64,000 nt of DNA from Cristatella mucedo (GCA_009760855.2 WPIO01000001.1:6731001-6795000), one strand, 5' to 3'. Numbered from the stretch's first letter, positions 1 to 32,300 are shown. Made by a program: numbers and translations. Notes: generated by a model not told the origin, from the sequence alone.

Positions 1-355
1 ACAAAAATGGTATTAAGAACGCAGGTAACAGTGCAAGCGCGATAACGACACTTCTGGTCCTGGCGATGGGTCCTTCAATCCTGCCAGTACGACACTGTTT
101 TTTTTTTCAACTTGTACATAAGATTGGGACAGTCAAATTAGACTCCGATCACTAGCCAGCTAGTAAAGCTGCTTGAAGAACTACACTCGCTCGATTGTGA
201 AGCTGAGAGCTGCACCGGCTGCAGAGTACTTGACTGCCGAGCTCTCGACTGTGCGCTCGCCCGAAGCAAACGGGGCAGGAGCCAGGTTCAGATCGTAGGA
301 AGCTGTAATTCTCCGTCCCCATGCCACGCCCCTGTATGAATATCTCTGAAAATAA

Positions 356-410
356 ATGCAGATCCTGAGGTCCTCGGTTCTAATCCTGCTGGCGTCGGGA
401 TTTGTCGCCG
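356..410 (+). CDS. Candidate signal-peptide first exon (fragment)
   Basis: A short open stretch starts at an ATG directly after an in-frame TAA and encodes 18 residues of signal-peptide character (MQILRSSVLILLASGFVA). It ends with one extra base before GTAAGT, so it would be a phase-1 donor, the same phase as exon 1 of the two cysteine-rich genes at 6.6 and 25.2 kb. No matching cysteine-rich second exon was recognised downstream, so this may be an orphan exon of a third family member, an unrelated secreted gene, or chance. Confidence 0.25.
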
Positions 411-699
411 GTAAGTGGGCATCAGCCAAAATTAATCGAGCGATCCACAACGTCAACGCGGCACCCGGGACAAGACAGCCAGCCGAAGAATGACATAAAA
501 AGCTTTGATCAGAACTTTGCGTCGGCACAATGCTCCCTTGCCTGCAAATAAAAGGATGAGAAATAATATGCTGCTGCGTGCCCATTGGATGATTACTGCC
601 AAATTAAACGGCACAGTTATTAAGATTAGAACGCACACATTACTGTAACGGGAAGAAATTAAGAGTTGGTGTAGGTCAGCCACTCAACTCGTGGTTCTA

Positions 700-823
700 G
701 GGCAATTCGGCGCAGGACAATGCGGAGCGGACAATTCGGAGCGGATAATTCGGAGCGGAAATTTTGGAGCGGATATTTCGGAGCGGACAATTCGGAGCGG
801 ACGATTCGGAGCAGGATATTTAA
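700..823 (+). repeat. Left minisatellite TIR of the MULE-like element
   Basis: About eight imperfect copies of a 14-bp unit with consensus GGAGCGGACAATTC. The array reads as the inverse of the array at 1602-1725. Confidence 0.75.
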
Positions 824-983
824 AACATATCTAATTTAAACAAATTTTTTATTAATCATATTTAATAGAACTACAATACCGTATAAAGAAAATTTTATTT
901 AGCTTAATACAAAAAAGTCATAGCAAATACCAGCAACTCTTGCACAAAATCACATTTTTAGAATGTTACCAGTATACTAAATG

Positions 984-1271
984 TTAATCCATTAAATTAG
1001 TGTTGTGTTTACATCCGCGCAAGTAATCAATTGATGAAAAATTTTCGTAATCTAACACAACCGTTTTATGTTGACCAGTAGATGCTGCGTGCGAATGTTG
1101 AGATGGTGGTTTCATTATCACTCCATTCGCTGTATGACAGCGACCTTTGCAGGAACGATCGCAGCATCTCCATATCTCTTTCTGTTCAGTTTTTCTGTCC
1201 ATGTGATAAAGATAACCTTCGTAAACCAGCATTCGTTTTCCTTTCTCTGATTCTACAAATTGTAAAGCCAT
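984..1271 (-). CDS. FLYWCH-type zinc-finger ORF in MULE-like element
   Basis: A 95-residue ORF shows the FLYWCH zinc-finger layout. It has an F-x-x-S-x-K-G start (FVESEKG), a G-Y-x-Y segment (GYLYH), a W-R-C-C tryptophan/cysteine core, a second cysteine and arginine (SCKGRCH), and a terminal H-x-H (QHSHA). FLYWCH fingers are known DNA-binding modules often linked to Mutator-like transposases, which fits its position between minisatellite inverted repeats. It has no catalytic domain, so it is either a leftover of a larger transposase or a separate binding protein. The start codon is the first ATG of the open frame and is not otherwise supported. Confidence 0.6.
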   Translation of the reverse strand: MALQFVESEKGKRMLVYEGYLYHMDRKTEQKEIWRCCDRSCKGRCHTANGVIMKPPSQHSHAASTGQHKTVVLDYENFSSIDYLRGCKHNTNLMD

Positions 1272-1601
1272 TTCTATGAGTCTCTTTACTTATTTATGCA
1301 TAGGATAGTTAAAATTTAAATAGAAAACTAAAACTATCAAAACTAACTAACTACAATCCATAATGTCTCACAGACTATGATGCTGGACTTGCAAGTTTAA
1401 AATTCCAAAGGTGTATGTCCACTGACCTTTTCAGTCATGCTTATATACACTAATCCCCCTAGCTACTATGTACTCACTTATTGAGTAATTAAATGTCTTG
1501 GTTAATTGACAGCGTCTAGGTTTCAAAACTATTTACTCACTAATTGAAAGCGTGTTTATACTGCGTTTAAAATATAGAAAACGAATACATTGAAAATCGT
1601 C

Positions 1602-1725
1602 TGCTCCGAATTGTCCGCTCCGAATTACCCGTTTTTTGGTCCCGAATTGTCCGCTCCGAATTGTCGTGCTCCAAATTATCCGCTCCGAATTGTCCGCTCC
1701 GAATTGTCCGGCACCGAATTGTCCG
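1602..1725 (-). repeat. Right minisatellite TIR of the MULE-like element
   Basis: About eight imperfect copies of the reverse complement of the left array unit (GAATTGTCCGCTCC), ending next to the right target-site copy. Confidence 0.75.
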
Positions 1726-1978
1726 GTTACCCAACTCGTCAAATGCTCACTTCTCGTTGGGTCATCTCTCCTCGTGGGACACTCGTGAATAGCCGTATGT
1801 CCATTAACCACTGCGATGCCGCGATGCAAGTGGCTCTATCTCCTTTTTCATTCATCCTCGTTTCATTCATATGAGTATCAAGAGGGTATTTATTTCGCAG
1901 CGCCTCAACAGATTTATCATGTCTTGACACATCCTGGTGTAATAAAACATGTATGCATTAATAATAACAACAATGCAT

Positions 1979-2102
1979 TTGTGCAGCACCCTCAGAGAAC
2001 TTAATCTCTTTCTATGCACTTTTCATGTGCTACAAAGGAAGCATTATCGAATGGTTAGTGGCAGCTTGCTCAATGACAACGAACATAAGATGGTTGGCAT
2101 GA
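1979..2102 (-). mobile_element. L2/CR1-type LINE 3'-tail fragment
   Basis: Contains the family tail seen throughout the window (CCTCAGAGAACTTAATCTCT on this strand) followed by the 3'UTR segment ending near GAACATAAGATGGTT. Only the last ~120 bp remain. Confidence 0.6.
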
Positions 2103-2209
2103 ATTTCGCTTCTTTGCTTTCGGAGGTTACGAGTTCAACTCCCAAGGACTACGAGGCTTTTCATATTTCTCTTCTAGTGGCTAAGATATCAGTAGGGTGT
2201 GTCTAGCAT

Positions 2210-3130
2210 TAAATATAAACCCAGCTGACGATTCAGTCACACTTTTTCACTTGCCTACATATCGCGGGTGAATCAGAATTTAAATGCAACTTCAGCGCTA
2301 GCTGATTTTATCAAACTACCTGGGAGGACGGCTCATGTTTTAGATTAAGAGTAATCTTAAGCTTTGATATTTGGGAGAGCTACAAGTTGTGTGTCATGCG
2401 GTGCAGAGTTTTCATGGGTGAATAAAATAATAAATCTGAAATTAGGCTTTTTGAAATTTGCTAGAGAGGAAGCATATCAATTGGTTAGGGATAAATTAAA
2501 TATAAAAACATAATTTAGAGCCATGTCAAATGCAGTTCTCTCCTCACGAAAAATTAGGACAGCAATATGTGATTCCAACCAGTTACCAAAGCCTATACCT
2601 TGCCAATTCTGATTGAAGCTGCATGAGACTGGAACGCGAGAAGGATAAGGAGACATAATTTGTTCATAGTTTTACGTAGCGCCTCAGGGACGAATTTATT
2701 TCATTAAGAAACAGCGAAAATAGCGGTCGCAGTCCTCGCCGACTCCTGACTCAAATCAAATGAAACTAGCTGCTCCATGCGAGGCTGGCGAGTTGCAGAA
2801 GTTGCTCCAGTGCACGCACGCCTGCAGGCAGACGACAACAGAACACGACAGCAATCTATACCTTTCACACCTCAATAATGAGTCCATATGCTTTCATTAA
2901 GGTCCGTCTCTATATTTCATAGGTTCGGAGGCCGATCGCTGTCAATACTGTCGGCTGGCATAAAACGGGATGGAAAGCTGACAGTGATGCTGATAAGAAA
3001 CCCTCGTATAAGACCTAAGCCACAGATTTTGACATATGAGGTTTTTTAAGCCTAATTTAAGAACAGCCACTAGCCATCGATAGCGACTATAATAATCTTG
3101 CTGACTAGATTGACAGTACTTTAATATATA
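2210..3130. other. No gene recognised
   Basis: I see no convincing coding frame, RNA gene or repeat family in this interval. Confidence 0.5.
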
Positions 3131-3138
3131 TTACAGCA

Positions 3139-3385
3139 TTTAGTGGGTCCAGGCGATTCGTCCTTAGCGTGCTTGTGCCTGCTGACACTGCATGCTGCCA
3201 CTAACCATGTTTACGCGCTGACCCTGAGCATGTCGCCTCTAACCATGTTATGCTTGCTGTCATTGAGCTTGCTAGCACTAACCATTTGATCATGCCTCTT
3301 TTGCAGCAAATGTAAAGTGCCTAGAAAGAGACAGGGTTCTCTGAGGACACTATAATAATAATAATAATAGTAATAGTAATAATAC
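3139..3385 (+). mobile_element. LINE 3'UTR and (ATA)n tail
   Basis: Begins TTTAGTGGGTCC, matching the segment that follows the RT stop codon in other copies of this LINE. It runs through the CTGACACTGCATGCTGCCAC repeats to the CTAGAAAGAGA...TTCTCTGAGG tail and a short ATA/ATAG run. Confidence 0.65.
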
Positions 3386-3387
3386 AC

Positions 3388-3510
3388 TTGATATAGTGCC
3401 CTCAGAGAACTCAATCTCTTTCTAGGAATTTTAAATTTGCTGCAGAGGAAGCACGATCGAATGGTTAGTGGTAATAAGCTGAATAAACAACATAAGATGT
3501 TCGTAAGAAC
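3388..3510 (-). mobile_element. LINE 3'-tail fragment, tail-to-tail with its neighbour
   Basis: An inverted copy of the same tail directly abuts the plus-strand copy, so two LINE 3' ends meet at about 3386. An unrelated ATT run follows at 3588-3610. Confidence 0.6.
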
Positions 3511-3619
3511 TTTGGTTTTCGGAAGAATTCTGCAACGGACAAGAACGCGTGTAAGCGCTCTCGTTGTGCCGTGGCAATAACAAGTGTTTTATTATTATTA
3601 TTATTATTATATAGCCAAC

Positions 3620-4080
3620 AGCCTTGAAAAGAGACCTCGGCCCGAAATTACTGCCGACGTTACCGCTATTTAGCTGGAACATTTTTTTGCTCTTGATAAC
3701 TAGTCACTCCAGCGGCGTCTTGAACCAAAATTGTTTGCATCTTCTTAGATGACCGTATGGTGCCAAGTTCACGTTATCTTTTATGAAAGATAATTCTGAA
3801 TTGCAGGCTATTCATTGACTATCTCCAGGTTAAGCTGCAACGTGCGTTTTCTATGCGGTTTTAATACGGAGACCGGGATATTCGCTGCAACATCCCGTTG
3901 AAGCCGTTCTTCCCCGTCTAATGACCGATTTGGTTAGGTGGCAATAAGTACTATCGTGTTGGAGCACAGAATTTCAGAATTTAAATGTACTTCTTGCATT
4001 TGGAGCATGGTCTGCTTTGAAGCATCTACAAGCTTTCTAACGTTCATCATTCCTTGACAAATCTTGACGGGACTAACTCC
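3620..4080. other. No gene recognised
   Basis: No coding frame or repeat family is recognisable here. Confidence 0.5.
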
Positions 4081-4085
4081 AGACG

Positions 4086-4430
4086 ATGCCTAGGCCACTG
4101 CAGCCGGTGATGAATATGGCTGCAAGGCTAATTTACAAATCCCAGAGGTTTGATCGTGTGTCTCCTTTGCTGAAAGAACTTGGATGGCTGCCGGTTGATT
4201 CGCGGATACAGAGCAAAGTTTTTAGGGTAACCTACAACGCCCGCCATGGCTTGGCTCGTTCATACCCAGCTGAACTGCGGCACCAGTTTCAGCCTACTCG
4301 CACCCTCAAGTCTACTTCGGACAATAAATTGGCTGCTCCTTCCTTCGCTTAAAGACCGTTGGCGAACGAAGCTTTTGCTCTGCACGTCCTAGGCTGTGGA
4401 ACTCACTTCCAAAATTAATATGCTGCTACA
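4086..4430 (+). pseudogene. C-terminal reverse-transcriptase ORF fragment, second L2/CR1 subfamily
   Basis: An 88-residue open segment has the C-terminal signature of L2/CR1-clade ORF2: an AARLIY-type start, then LGWLPVDSRIQ, then HGLARSYPAEL. The sequence differs clearly from the main LINE family in the window, so it is a second lineage. It ends at a stop before the usual terminal segment and lacks the RT core. It is a dead fragment. Confidence 0.55.
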
Positions 4431-4614
4431 TATACTCTGCTGCTGCTTACTATGGCACATTCTTTTGCGTACCGAAAGACGCCTAGGCTCTGAGTGCGCT
4501 ATACAAAACTCTCCTGCGTAGCACCCACATTGTCTTTGTGGCTTTGCGGAGTTACACACTGAAATACAAGACGATGACATTCAGCCGAATTTTAATGATA
4601 ATAGTAATAGAGAC

Positions 4615-5360
4615 AGTTTTATAGCATATTAAGAGAACTAAATCTATTCTACACACTGCTCACATGCTGAAACTGAAGCCTGCCAAGTGGTTATTTATAT
4701 CATCTCTTCAAATCAGAGTATATTGTGACGTCAGCCGGGAGTGAGTTCCAGACTTTGGGAGCATAGGGACTAAAGGCGCGGTCTACAAATTATTTAAGGT
4801 TGATTCTAGAGGCCCAACGACTCGCATCGGGCGGTACTCTGCCTAGCCTGATTGGGAAGTAGTTCGTATAGGTAGGAGCAAACGAATGAAGGAACCTAAA
4901 CGTGAGTGACCAAATATTGATGGGGAGCCAGTGCAAGTGGGTGAAAAGTTGTGTAATGTGGCAACGGCGACGTTCAAGACAGAAAAACCTCGCCTAGTAG
5001 ATTTTCGCTTCAACTGTAGGTGCATAATTAGACACGCAAGAACAACGACGAGTAGGGGGTTACAGAAGTCGAGACTGGATATAGCCAATGCATGGATCAA
5101 CTTGGATGTGGTATCCCTATCAAATTTTTGCAATATTCTACAACCGAAAATAGGCAGACTTGACTGTCGAGCTAATTTGGTCTTCTAGTGAAAGTTCACT
5201 TAGGAACAGGACAACCAGATTGCCTACAAATGCTACAGTAGATATATCGATCTCTCTCATGTTGAGGGTTAGGTTTGCAATGTCTGAGTAACACCAAGTT
5301 CGCCCATTACTAGTGCGTGGGTTTCGTCATCATTCAATTTGAGAAAGTCTGCTGTCATCC
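4615..5360 (-). mobile_element. Decayed L2/CR1-type LINE copy
   Basis: On the minus strand it follows the same order as the better-preserved copies: RT C-terminal region with SSLDFCNP, an HLQLK-type segment, LHNFSPTCTG and the tail. It also includes the N-terminal-side text near 5330-5350 that matches the KLNDDKTN-coding part of other copies. Many indels and stops are present. Confidence 0.5.
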
Positions 5361-5970
5361 AATACCAACCACATCAGATCATCAATTATATTATCCTGTG
5401 GTTAATACACTGAATGGTGAATTCTTCTGGTTTTCTATAGATATAACAATGTATTTTGTTGTTTGGTATTATATAAAGAAAGACTCTACAGCAATAATGA
5501 CAACACATTGCATGGCTCAGGAGACTAACACAGATGCTCCCCCATCCTATTTCAACCTAGCTAGAGGCTGTTTCTCTTTGACGTGGGTCTTTCTCCTAAA
5601 TTCTTGGTCTCGTAAGCCACTCTCCAGAAGTGTCCTGCTCACAGCAAAGGGTGCAAGCTTGAAACCAATTGAAACGCTCCATTGCTTTTTACTGCAGTGA
5701 GTGGCAGTGAGCTCTGATCCTTAATAGACACCTGATCTTGGGCACGATCTCCATTTATTTATTTTTTGACGCACGCTTTTGACCTCTGTGTGGTTTAACC
5801 ATAAGCTGGTCTGCCTCATTGCACATTCAATAGTATTGTTAAACTCTGTCTCAGAGCAACTAACTTTCACCACAATCTCACTCTCAGTAATTCCCTCTAC
5901 TCTGATGAAATTGAATTCGGTACAACAGCCCGGAAGTATGATTTTTTAAGTCACGGAGTCACGTGACACA
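5360..5970. other. No gene recognised
   Basis: A 127-codon open frame at 5317-5700 overlaps the LINE edge and has no recognisable domain. I regard it as chance. Confidence 0.4.
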
Positions 5971-6300
5971 ACTTCTCACCAATCTCCACCGGTTACCTAT
6001 TAATCGGCGTATGCAATTCAAGGTTCTGTCACTCACTTTTACAAACCGTCATTCTCTTACTCCGGCCTGCCTATCTGAAATACTTCTTCATCCGGCTTCA
6101 TCGCACTGCATGCATCTCTGAATCTAGTCATGCTGTTGAACCTCTAATAAAAATCAAATCCCTTGGAGAATGTGCCTTTAATTCCTACGCTCCCAAAGCT
6201 CGGAGCTCGCCAAAGACCGATAGTAGGTTATCTCCGGAATAGAAAACCTTAAAGAAGTTTGAAAATAAAATCTGTTCCTAATCGCCTTTGACTCGTCTGT
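5970..6300 (+). mobile_element. Highly diverged LINE fragment
   Basis: Matches in order the RT C-terminal coding region of the local LINE family (the LHRLPINRRMQFKVL-like start through the FNSYAPKA-like end), but with numerous frame breaks. Confidence 0.45.
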
Positions 6301-6568
6301 ATGAATAATCTGCGTTTTTTTCGTGCTGAAACTGTGTTTGCAAAAGCCAACCTAGCGTACTCCAGCACTTCATTGACGGAAGTAGCCTGCCTCTAATTCA
6401 AGCAGCCGATCGTTCGCAGCAGATGCTTCTACGATAGAGCTAAGGTAGAGGGCCCGTAATTCGACTCCAAATAGCTTGCGAGCGAACAGGGTCAAAGTGT
6501 ATGGTCGTTTTGGCTCCGATGCCTCCGATGCTTGCCTGCGATCATTCCCAATGGGTTGCCGAAGCCGA

Positions 6569-22269
<15,701 letters not shown>

Positions 22270-22489
22270 ACGATGCGCTCCGAGAATCTGCACATCTTCG
22301 CGAGCGGTACATTATTTCCTGCGGCACTCGCCTAGCGCTGCGAGTCTCGATCCGAAATAGGCTGCTCTCTGCGGACGGATACGTAGAAACAAAGAAATAA
22401 GCCACGCCCTGCGGACGGCGAGCGATAGCACGATCTGCATGGAGCCTCCGCCGACAACAGGTCGCCGCTACGTCATCTAGCCGTTCAAC

Positions 22490-22495
22490 AATAAA
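22490..22495 (+). promoter_or_regulatory. Candidate polyadenylation signal of gene B
   Basis: AATAAA 221 bp after the TAA of the proposed last exon. Confidence 0.4.
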
Positions 22496-22711
22496 TAGCG
22501 TCGCATGTCCCATGCATTCGTGCTCTTTGGTGCAGCGTTACTCGCGGCTCGTCCAGAGCTCGCACGTTTCTTCAATCACTGGGCACGCCCTCTCTGAGCT
22601 AGGCTCGTTATTATTGAGTACCTCGCGTCGCTGCCGATCGTCGTTTCCCGACCAGGAGAGACAACTCGTCTTGCTCTTACCAGAGTTTAGAGCCTAGCTA
22701 CAGAGTTTTGT

Positions 22712-23150
22712 TGGTCCAAAACTCTGCAGCTAGGCTTGTCTGTCGCGAGCATCGCAGCTAGCTGCCACTTCACACTACTTGTCGTCGACCTGCATTGGCT
22801 ACCAGTCGGGCAAGCGCATCGACTTCAAGGCTTTGTCTTTCACTTTCGCGTCTCTTCAGTCTCTTGCTCCAGCCCACCTGCTTGGAACCAACCTCAAAGC
22901 CTTTAGAGACCGTGCCTTTAGCTCTGTGTCCTATCCTCCCAAAATCGGGATCTCACTCCCGACTGACGTTACATCCTCTGACTTTACGACATTTTAATGG
23001 AACAACTAACTACGCCCCGGTTACTCACGTCATTAGCTGGGTCCTTGCGATTCGCCACAGCTCTTACACCACTCCTCGCCGACCTGCGTTGGCTATCGGT
23101 CAAGCAACGCGTCGAATTCAAGGCTTTTCGCATCGAGCGGGAAATGATGC
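22712..23150 (+). mobile_element. Diverged LINE fragments
   Basis: Pieces of the RT C-terminal coding region (NSAARLVCRE-like at ~22720, FRDRAFSS at ~22900, LADLRWLSVKQRVEFKAF at ~23075), broken and partly duplicated. Confidence 0.5.
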
Positions 23151-23225
23151 CACACTCGCTGCATTGGCGGCCTCGAGCGGCCTCTGTCGATCGAGCCGCC
23201 GTCGAGAAGCTGCGTACGGTTCGCT

Positions 23226-23243
23226 CGGTGCTCAGCGGCGGCG

Positions 23244-23278
<35 letters not shown>
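23226..23278 (+). repeat. (GGC)n tract
   Basis: About 17 GGC/GAC units. Confidence 0.9.
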
Positions 23279-23299
23279 TATCGCGGAGAGCGGAGACGC

Positions 23300-24270
23300 G
23301 GCGGTTCAGCAGCCGGCCACTGGGGTCACCGGGGGCAGAGCAGTTGTAGGAGGAGAGGGCGAGACTGGGGAGGAGAGGGCGCAGGGGCAGTTGCTCCCCC
23401 CCTCCTCCCCAGTGGACAGAGGGAAGTAGCTGCGGTATGCCGGTCCACCAGCAGTAGCCACTAGAGCCGCTGCGACGGATGGAGGGCTGGAGACGAGACG
23501 ACAGCGACAGGAAATGCGTGAAGAAAAGCACGTTTGAGATCCCCAGGATAATAAATGGAGCGCGGTTGTTGGAGCCGAGTTGTTTGTTTACGCCGTCGAA
23601 AGGAATGCGCTGTAAAGCTCGCACTTAAGCGCCGACAAATCGGGCGAAGCGGACGAGACGCCATGCAGTTGCTGCTTCTTCGGTGCCCTGATTTTCGTAA
23701 ATGTATACTCTCCGCTGTTCGGGGACCATTTTTAACCGGAGTTCACTCGGAGGCAAGGCTCGGCAAGAGACTTCTCGCTAATTTTGTTTCGTACAAGCCA
23801 CCGCGGGTCAGCGAAGCGGCACGCGCTACCTACGGGTAACGAGACGGGTGATTTCACTTCCGCCATCAGGCGGCGCTGAACGCAGCGACGTCTGAGTCAG
23901 CCGCCGCGTAGGACGAATGTGCGAGTAAGGAGCGGCCGCAGCGTTGAAGGGATGTGGGCGTAATGGATGGAGTATTTGCAGGTTGGAAGCGGAGCCGCTG
24001 CAGCCGCAGCGGCAGCGGCAGCAGTGGCAGCGGCGGCTGCGGCAGCGGCGGCTGTGGCAGCGGCAGCGGCGGCAGCGGCAGACGGAGAAGGAGACTGCAA
24101 CCAGTAAAAGGAAGCTGCGAAGCGTTGCCGATCGGACTATTGGAGCTGGCTGGAAAAAATCGCGGCCGCACTCGCCGGCGACTATGCGAGCCTCCGACGA
24201 TCGAGAGATCGAGAGATCGCCTGCGGTTCGACTCTCCGTCGCAACCCGACGAGTCGAGTCGAAAGTAAAA
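23300..24270. other. GC-rich, no gene recognised
   Basis: CAG/GGC-rich triplet runs at 23990-24085 generate low-complexity frames. No supported gene. Confidence 0.35.
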
Positions 24271-24328
24271 CCGCCGGATTTTGAAATGCGAAAGCGTAAA
24301 AGTCTTTACCGTCGCGATTGCCAAAGCG

Positions 24329-24404
24329 CCTGGAAAGAGATTGAGTTCTCCGAGGGCGCTTTATCAAATGTATTCTTATTGTTATCATTATTGTTATTAT
24401 TATT
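24329..24404 (+). mobile_element. LINE 3'-tail fragment
   Basis: GCGCCTGGAAAGAGATTGAG through GAGGGCGCTTTATCAAATG, then an ATT/GTT run. Confidence 0.6.
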
Positions 24405-24696
24405 CTTATGAACTACGCGTACACCCTGCTACAACTGCGCGCGGAACGTACGGGAGGCGAAATGAGGGAAAAGGAGAGACGAGAGCGCCTCGCGGCACCC
24501 CCAACTTCCGCACCGGCAAGGCCACCACAGTGCTCCACGCCAGTCATGTCGGCTGTTTACCTCATCCATGTGGGAGTGAAGTCCAAACCCATTATTTTCC
24601 CTCTCTCAGCAGGATGCTAATTTATTTTAACCGCTGCGGCTTAGCTCACTTAATTGGGTGCCGACGCTGGACTCGCTCGCCCCTTGACTAGGTTAG

Positions 24697-24760
24697 ACTC
24701 CGCCGCCGCCGCCGCCGCCGCCGCCGCTGCCACCGCTGCCGCCGCTGCCGCCGCTGCCGC

Positions 24761-24823
<63 letters not shown>
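24697..24823 (+). repeat. (GCC)n tract, ~125 bp
   Basis: Long GCC/GCT triplet run. Open frames encoding poly-Ala or poly-Gly are artefacts. Confidence 0.9.
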
Positions 24824-24825
<2 letters not shown>

Positions 24826-24873
24826 GTCCCTCTTGCGGCAGGCATTCCGGCTCGCTCACTTGCGCTACCCACC

Positions 24874-25036
<163 letters not shown>

Positions 25037-25170
25037 TCAGATGGTTCGATCTTCGGCCTGGAAATGCCACCCGCGCGCGGTCGGTAATCCGACCCCGATT
25101 GCGCGGCCTCCGAGCGTACGCACACCCGTCTCCGCGGCGGCGTCATTCGGAGGCCCGCCGCGCATGCACC

Positions 25171-29948
<4,778 letters not shown>

Positions 29949-30060
29949 GGCCAGCGAAGCTTAGGCGCCGGAACTGGCCGACTAGCTCTCGGGCCACTGG
30001 CAGTGCGGCGGCGGAGTGCGCACGCGAGCGCTACGTCTGTCGCGCGGCGCGCGGACCGCG

Positions 30061-30066
30061 AATAAA
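30061..30066 (+). promoter_or_regulatory. Candidate polyadenylation signal of gene A
   Basis: AATAAA 112 bp after the TAG of gene A exon 3. Confidence 0.6.
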
Positions 30067-30334
30067 TCCGTCGCCGCAACGATACATTCGTGTCCTGGAG
30101 ATGACCTGACTGTTGAGATGATCGGCCGCAGTAGATGGGGCGGCTCGGGAACGCCGCGCCATCAGCACAGGAGGCTAGGCATTGACCGGCGCAGGCTCCG
30201 CGCGCCGTCGCGGCTGCCTTCGCGGGCGCACTAGTTTCGTAACGCCTGCTCAGAGCGGTTGGGTGGCGTTCGGGGTGAAGAGCCGAGGTAAAGCCCGGAA
30301 GTCCTGCAGTGGAGACTTGGACGCCCGGCGTCTA

Positions 30335-31790
30335 ATACACTTCTATTTAGCGCCCTCAAAGAACTCAGTCTATTTCTAGGCACTTTACATTTGCTGCAAA
30401 GGAAGCACGATCGAATGGTCAGCAGTAAATGCTCAATAAACAACAAGAATAGCATGGTTAGAGGTGGCATGTACAGGGTCAAGAATGATTAATGGCACCA
30501 TGCAGTGTCAGCACGCTTGAGAACAAAAAGGTCGAATAACAGGGACCCACTAAATGCTGTGATGAATAGATGCATTTTTAGTTCTTTTTAAATTTGGCCA
30601 AGGCAGGAGATATCGTAACGCAAGTCGGAAGTGAGTTCCAGGCTTTGGAGGCATACGAACTAAAAGCACGGTCTCCAAAGGATTTGAGATTTGTACGAGG
30701 TATAGGTAAACGATTAAATTCCGAAAGCGGGTGGTACGATGCTTGGCCTAGTGGGGGAGTAGATCTGATAGGTAGGATGGAGCCAAAGAATGAAGGGACC
30801 CAAAAGTGAGTGACAAAACCTTGAAGTCGATGCGTTGCTTGACTGGGAGCCAGTGCAGGTCGGCGAGAAGTGGTGTAAAGTGGCAACAGCGTCACTCACG
30901 ACAGACGACGCCTAGCTGCAGAGCTGCGTAGCTGTAATCGCCTGATTTCGCAGGCCTGTAGACCAGCAAGCGGTGAGTTGCAGAAGTCAAAAAGGGATGT
31001 CACAAATGCATGGACCGATTAAGATGCGGTATCCCTGTCTAGACAAGTCCGAATTTTAGCAACGTTATGTAGCTGAAAGTTAGCAGACTTGGCTGTGGAG
31101 CTGATGTGGTCATCTAATAAAAGTTCACTTTGGAACATGACATCTTGATGTCGTGCATATTCAGCAGGAGATATGGTAGCAGAGCAGATTTTGAGCAGTT
31201 TACCTTTCCAATTTCTGAATCACTCTTGGTTTGCCCATGACTAATAAGTTGGTTTTGTCATCATTCAATTTAAGAAAGTTTGCTGCCAAAGCCTAGATTG
31301 TGCTTGGCAATCACATCGGCTAGAAGGAGAGTGTAGACCGTGAAAAAAACGGGACCGAGCACAGAGCCTTGAGGTACCTCATATCTCAGGATCTTGGGGT
31401 GGTCTTTGTCCATTCATATCAATACACTGGAGTCTCCCACTGAGGTAGGACCTGAACCATTGCAATACAGTGCCAGTGATGTCTAGGCGAGATGAGAGGC
31501 ACTCGAGAAGGACTTGGTGATCGATAGCATCAAAAGCTGCTGGAAAATCGAGAAAAACAAGCAGAGAGACTAAGATCTAAGCCTGCATTCTTAAGTCGGT
31601 CGTTATACACCCGAAGCAATGCCGAGTCTGTGGAGTGATTAGCTCTAAAATCAGACTGGAACTTACTAAAAAAAGGTTTGAAGTTTCAATATATCAGTCT
31701 GCCACGACTCGTTCCAGTGTCTTTGATAGAAACGGTAAAAGGGAGACTGGGCGGAAGTCGCCCAAGTTTTCACAGCGGGGTCAGTCAAAT
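30335..31790 (-). pseudogene. 5'-truncated L2/CR1-type LINE, longest reach into RT
   Basis: Minus-strand order: a GDFRPVSLLPFLSKTLERVV segment at ~31700-31760, QSDFRANHSTDSALLRVYND at ~31590-31655, then the RT core, a KAWNSLPTCVTIS segment and the (tail) 3' end at ~30340. It extends further 5' than the other copies here, into RT motifs 1-2. Numerous frameshifts, and part of the RT core is missing. Confidence 0.7.
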
Positions 31791-31799
31791 CCGCACCAG

Positions 31800-32102
31800 G
31801 ACTACTCCAGCATATCGCGCGTGGGGCCGCCAAGGAGCAGGCGGTCGCATTCCAGTTCGGTGCGATTCGTCGTCGTCGACCCAGCAGCTCGAAAACATCC
31901 GGTCGCCGGGAGCACGACCGAGCGTGCTCTCTCTCTCTCGCGCGCGCTCGCACGCGTGCGCGCGCGCGCGCGAGCGCGCGGCAGCTCGGCCCGCTGTCGC
32001 TGCCTTGGGAAGCGCAACCGAGAGTGCCGCGAAGCGACGCGCTCGGCTCGGCAAGCGCGAGCCCGGTTTCGACCGGCCGCCGGCTGCGCCATGGCGCGTC
32101 GT

Positions 32103-32153
<51 letters not shown>

Positions 32154-32300
32154 CGCTCTAAGAATGCAGACGAATAAGCGAGGCTGGCAGCAGCCACGTG
32201 ACGCGGCTCGTAGCAGTACCGGCTTCGCAGTGCATTGGCACGCAGGCGTCTTGATTATTGGGTAGGTTTCTTTTTCGGATGTTTATTCTGGTCACACATG
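31800..32300. other. GC-rich segment with CG-alternating and (GCC)n tracts
   Basis: 31939-31980 is an almost pure CG/GC alternation and 32102-32152 is (GCC)17. No supported gene. The sharp GC-to-AT change at ~32.25 kb marks the left side of the Polinton region. Confidence 0.5.

Larger units (their letters stand above)
693..1731. mobile_element. MULE-like DNA transposon, non-autonomous, minisatellite TIRs
   Basis: The two ends are inverted copies of a short repeat of about 14 bp (core AATTCGGAGCGGAC on the left, its reverse complement on the right). The outermost ends align as GGT...GG.CAATTCGG. The element is flanked on both sides by the identical 8-mer CAACTCGT (685-692 and 1732-1739), which fits the 8-11 bp target duplications of Mutator-like elements. 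The interior carries a FLYWCH-type zinc-finger ORF on the minus strand but no visible transposase catalytic domain. I infer a MULE-related non-autonomous copy. Confidence 0.6.

Noticed and set aside
693-1731. CRISPR-like array reading of the 14-bp repeats
   Set aside because: Units are tandem with no spacers, the ends are inverted and the context is eukaryotic.
31935-32177. Short poly-Ala ORF at the (GCC)n run as a gene
   Set aside because: Low-complexity frame in GC-rich DNA with no supporting signal or exon.
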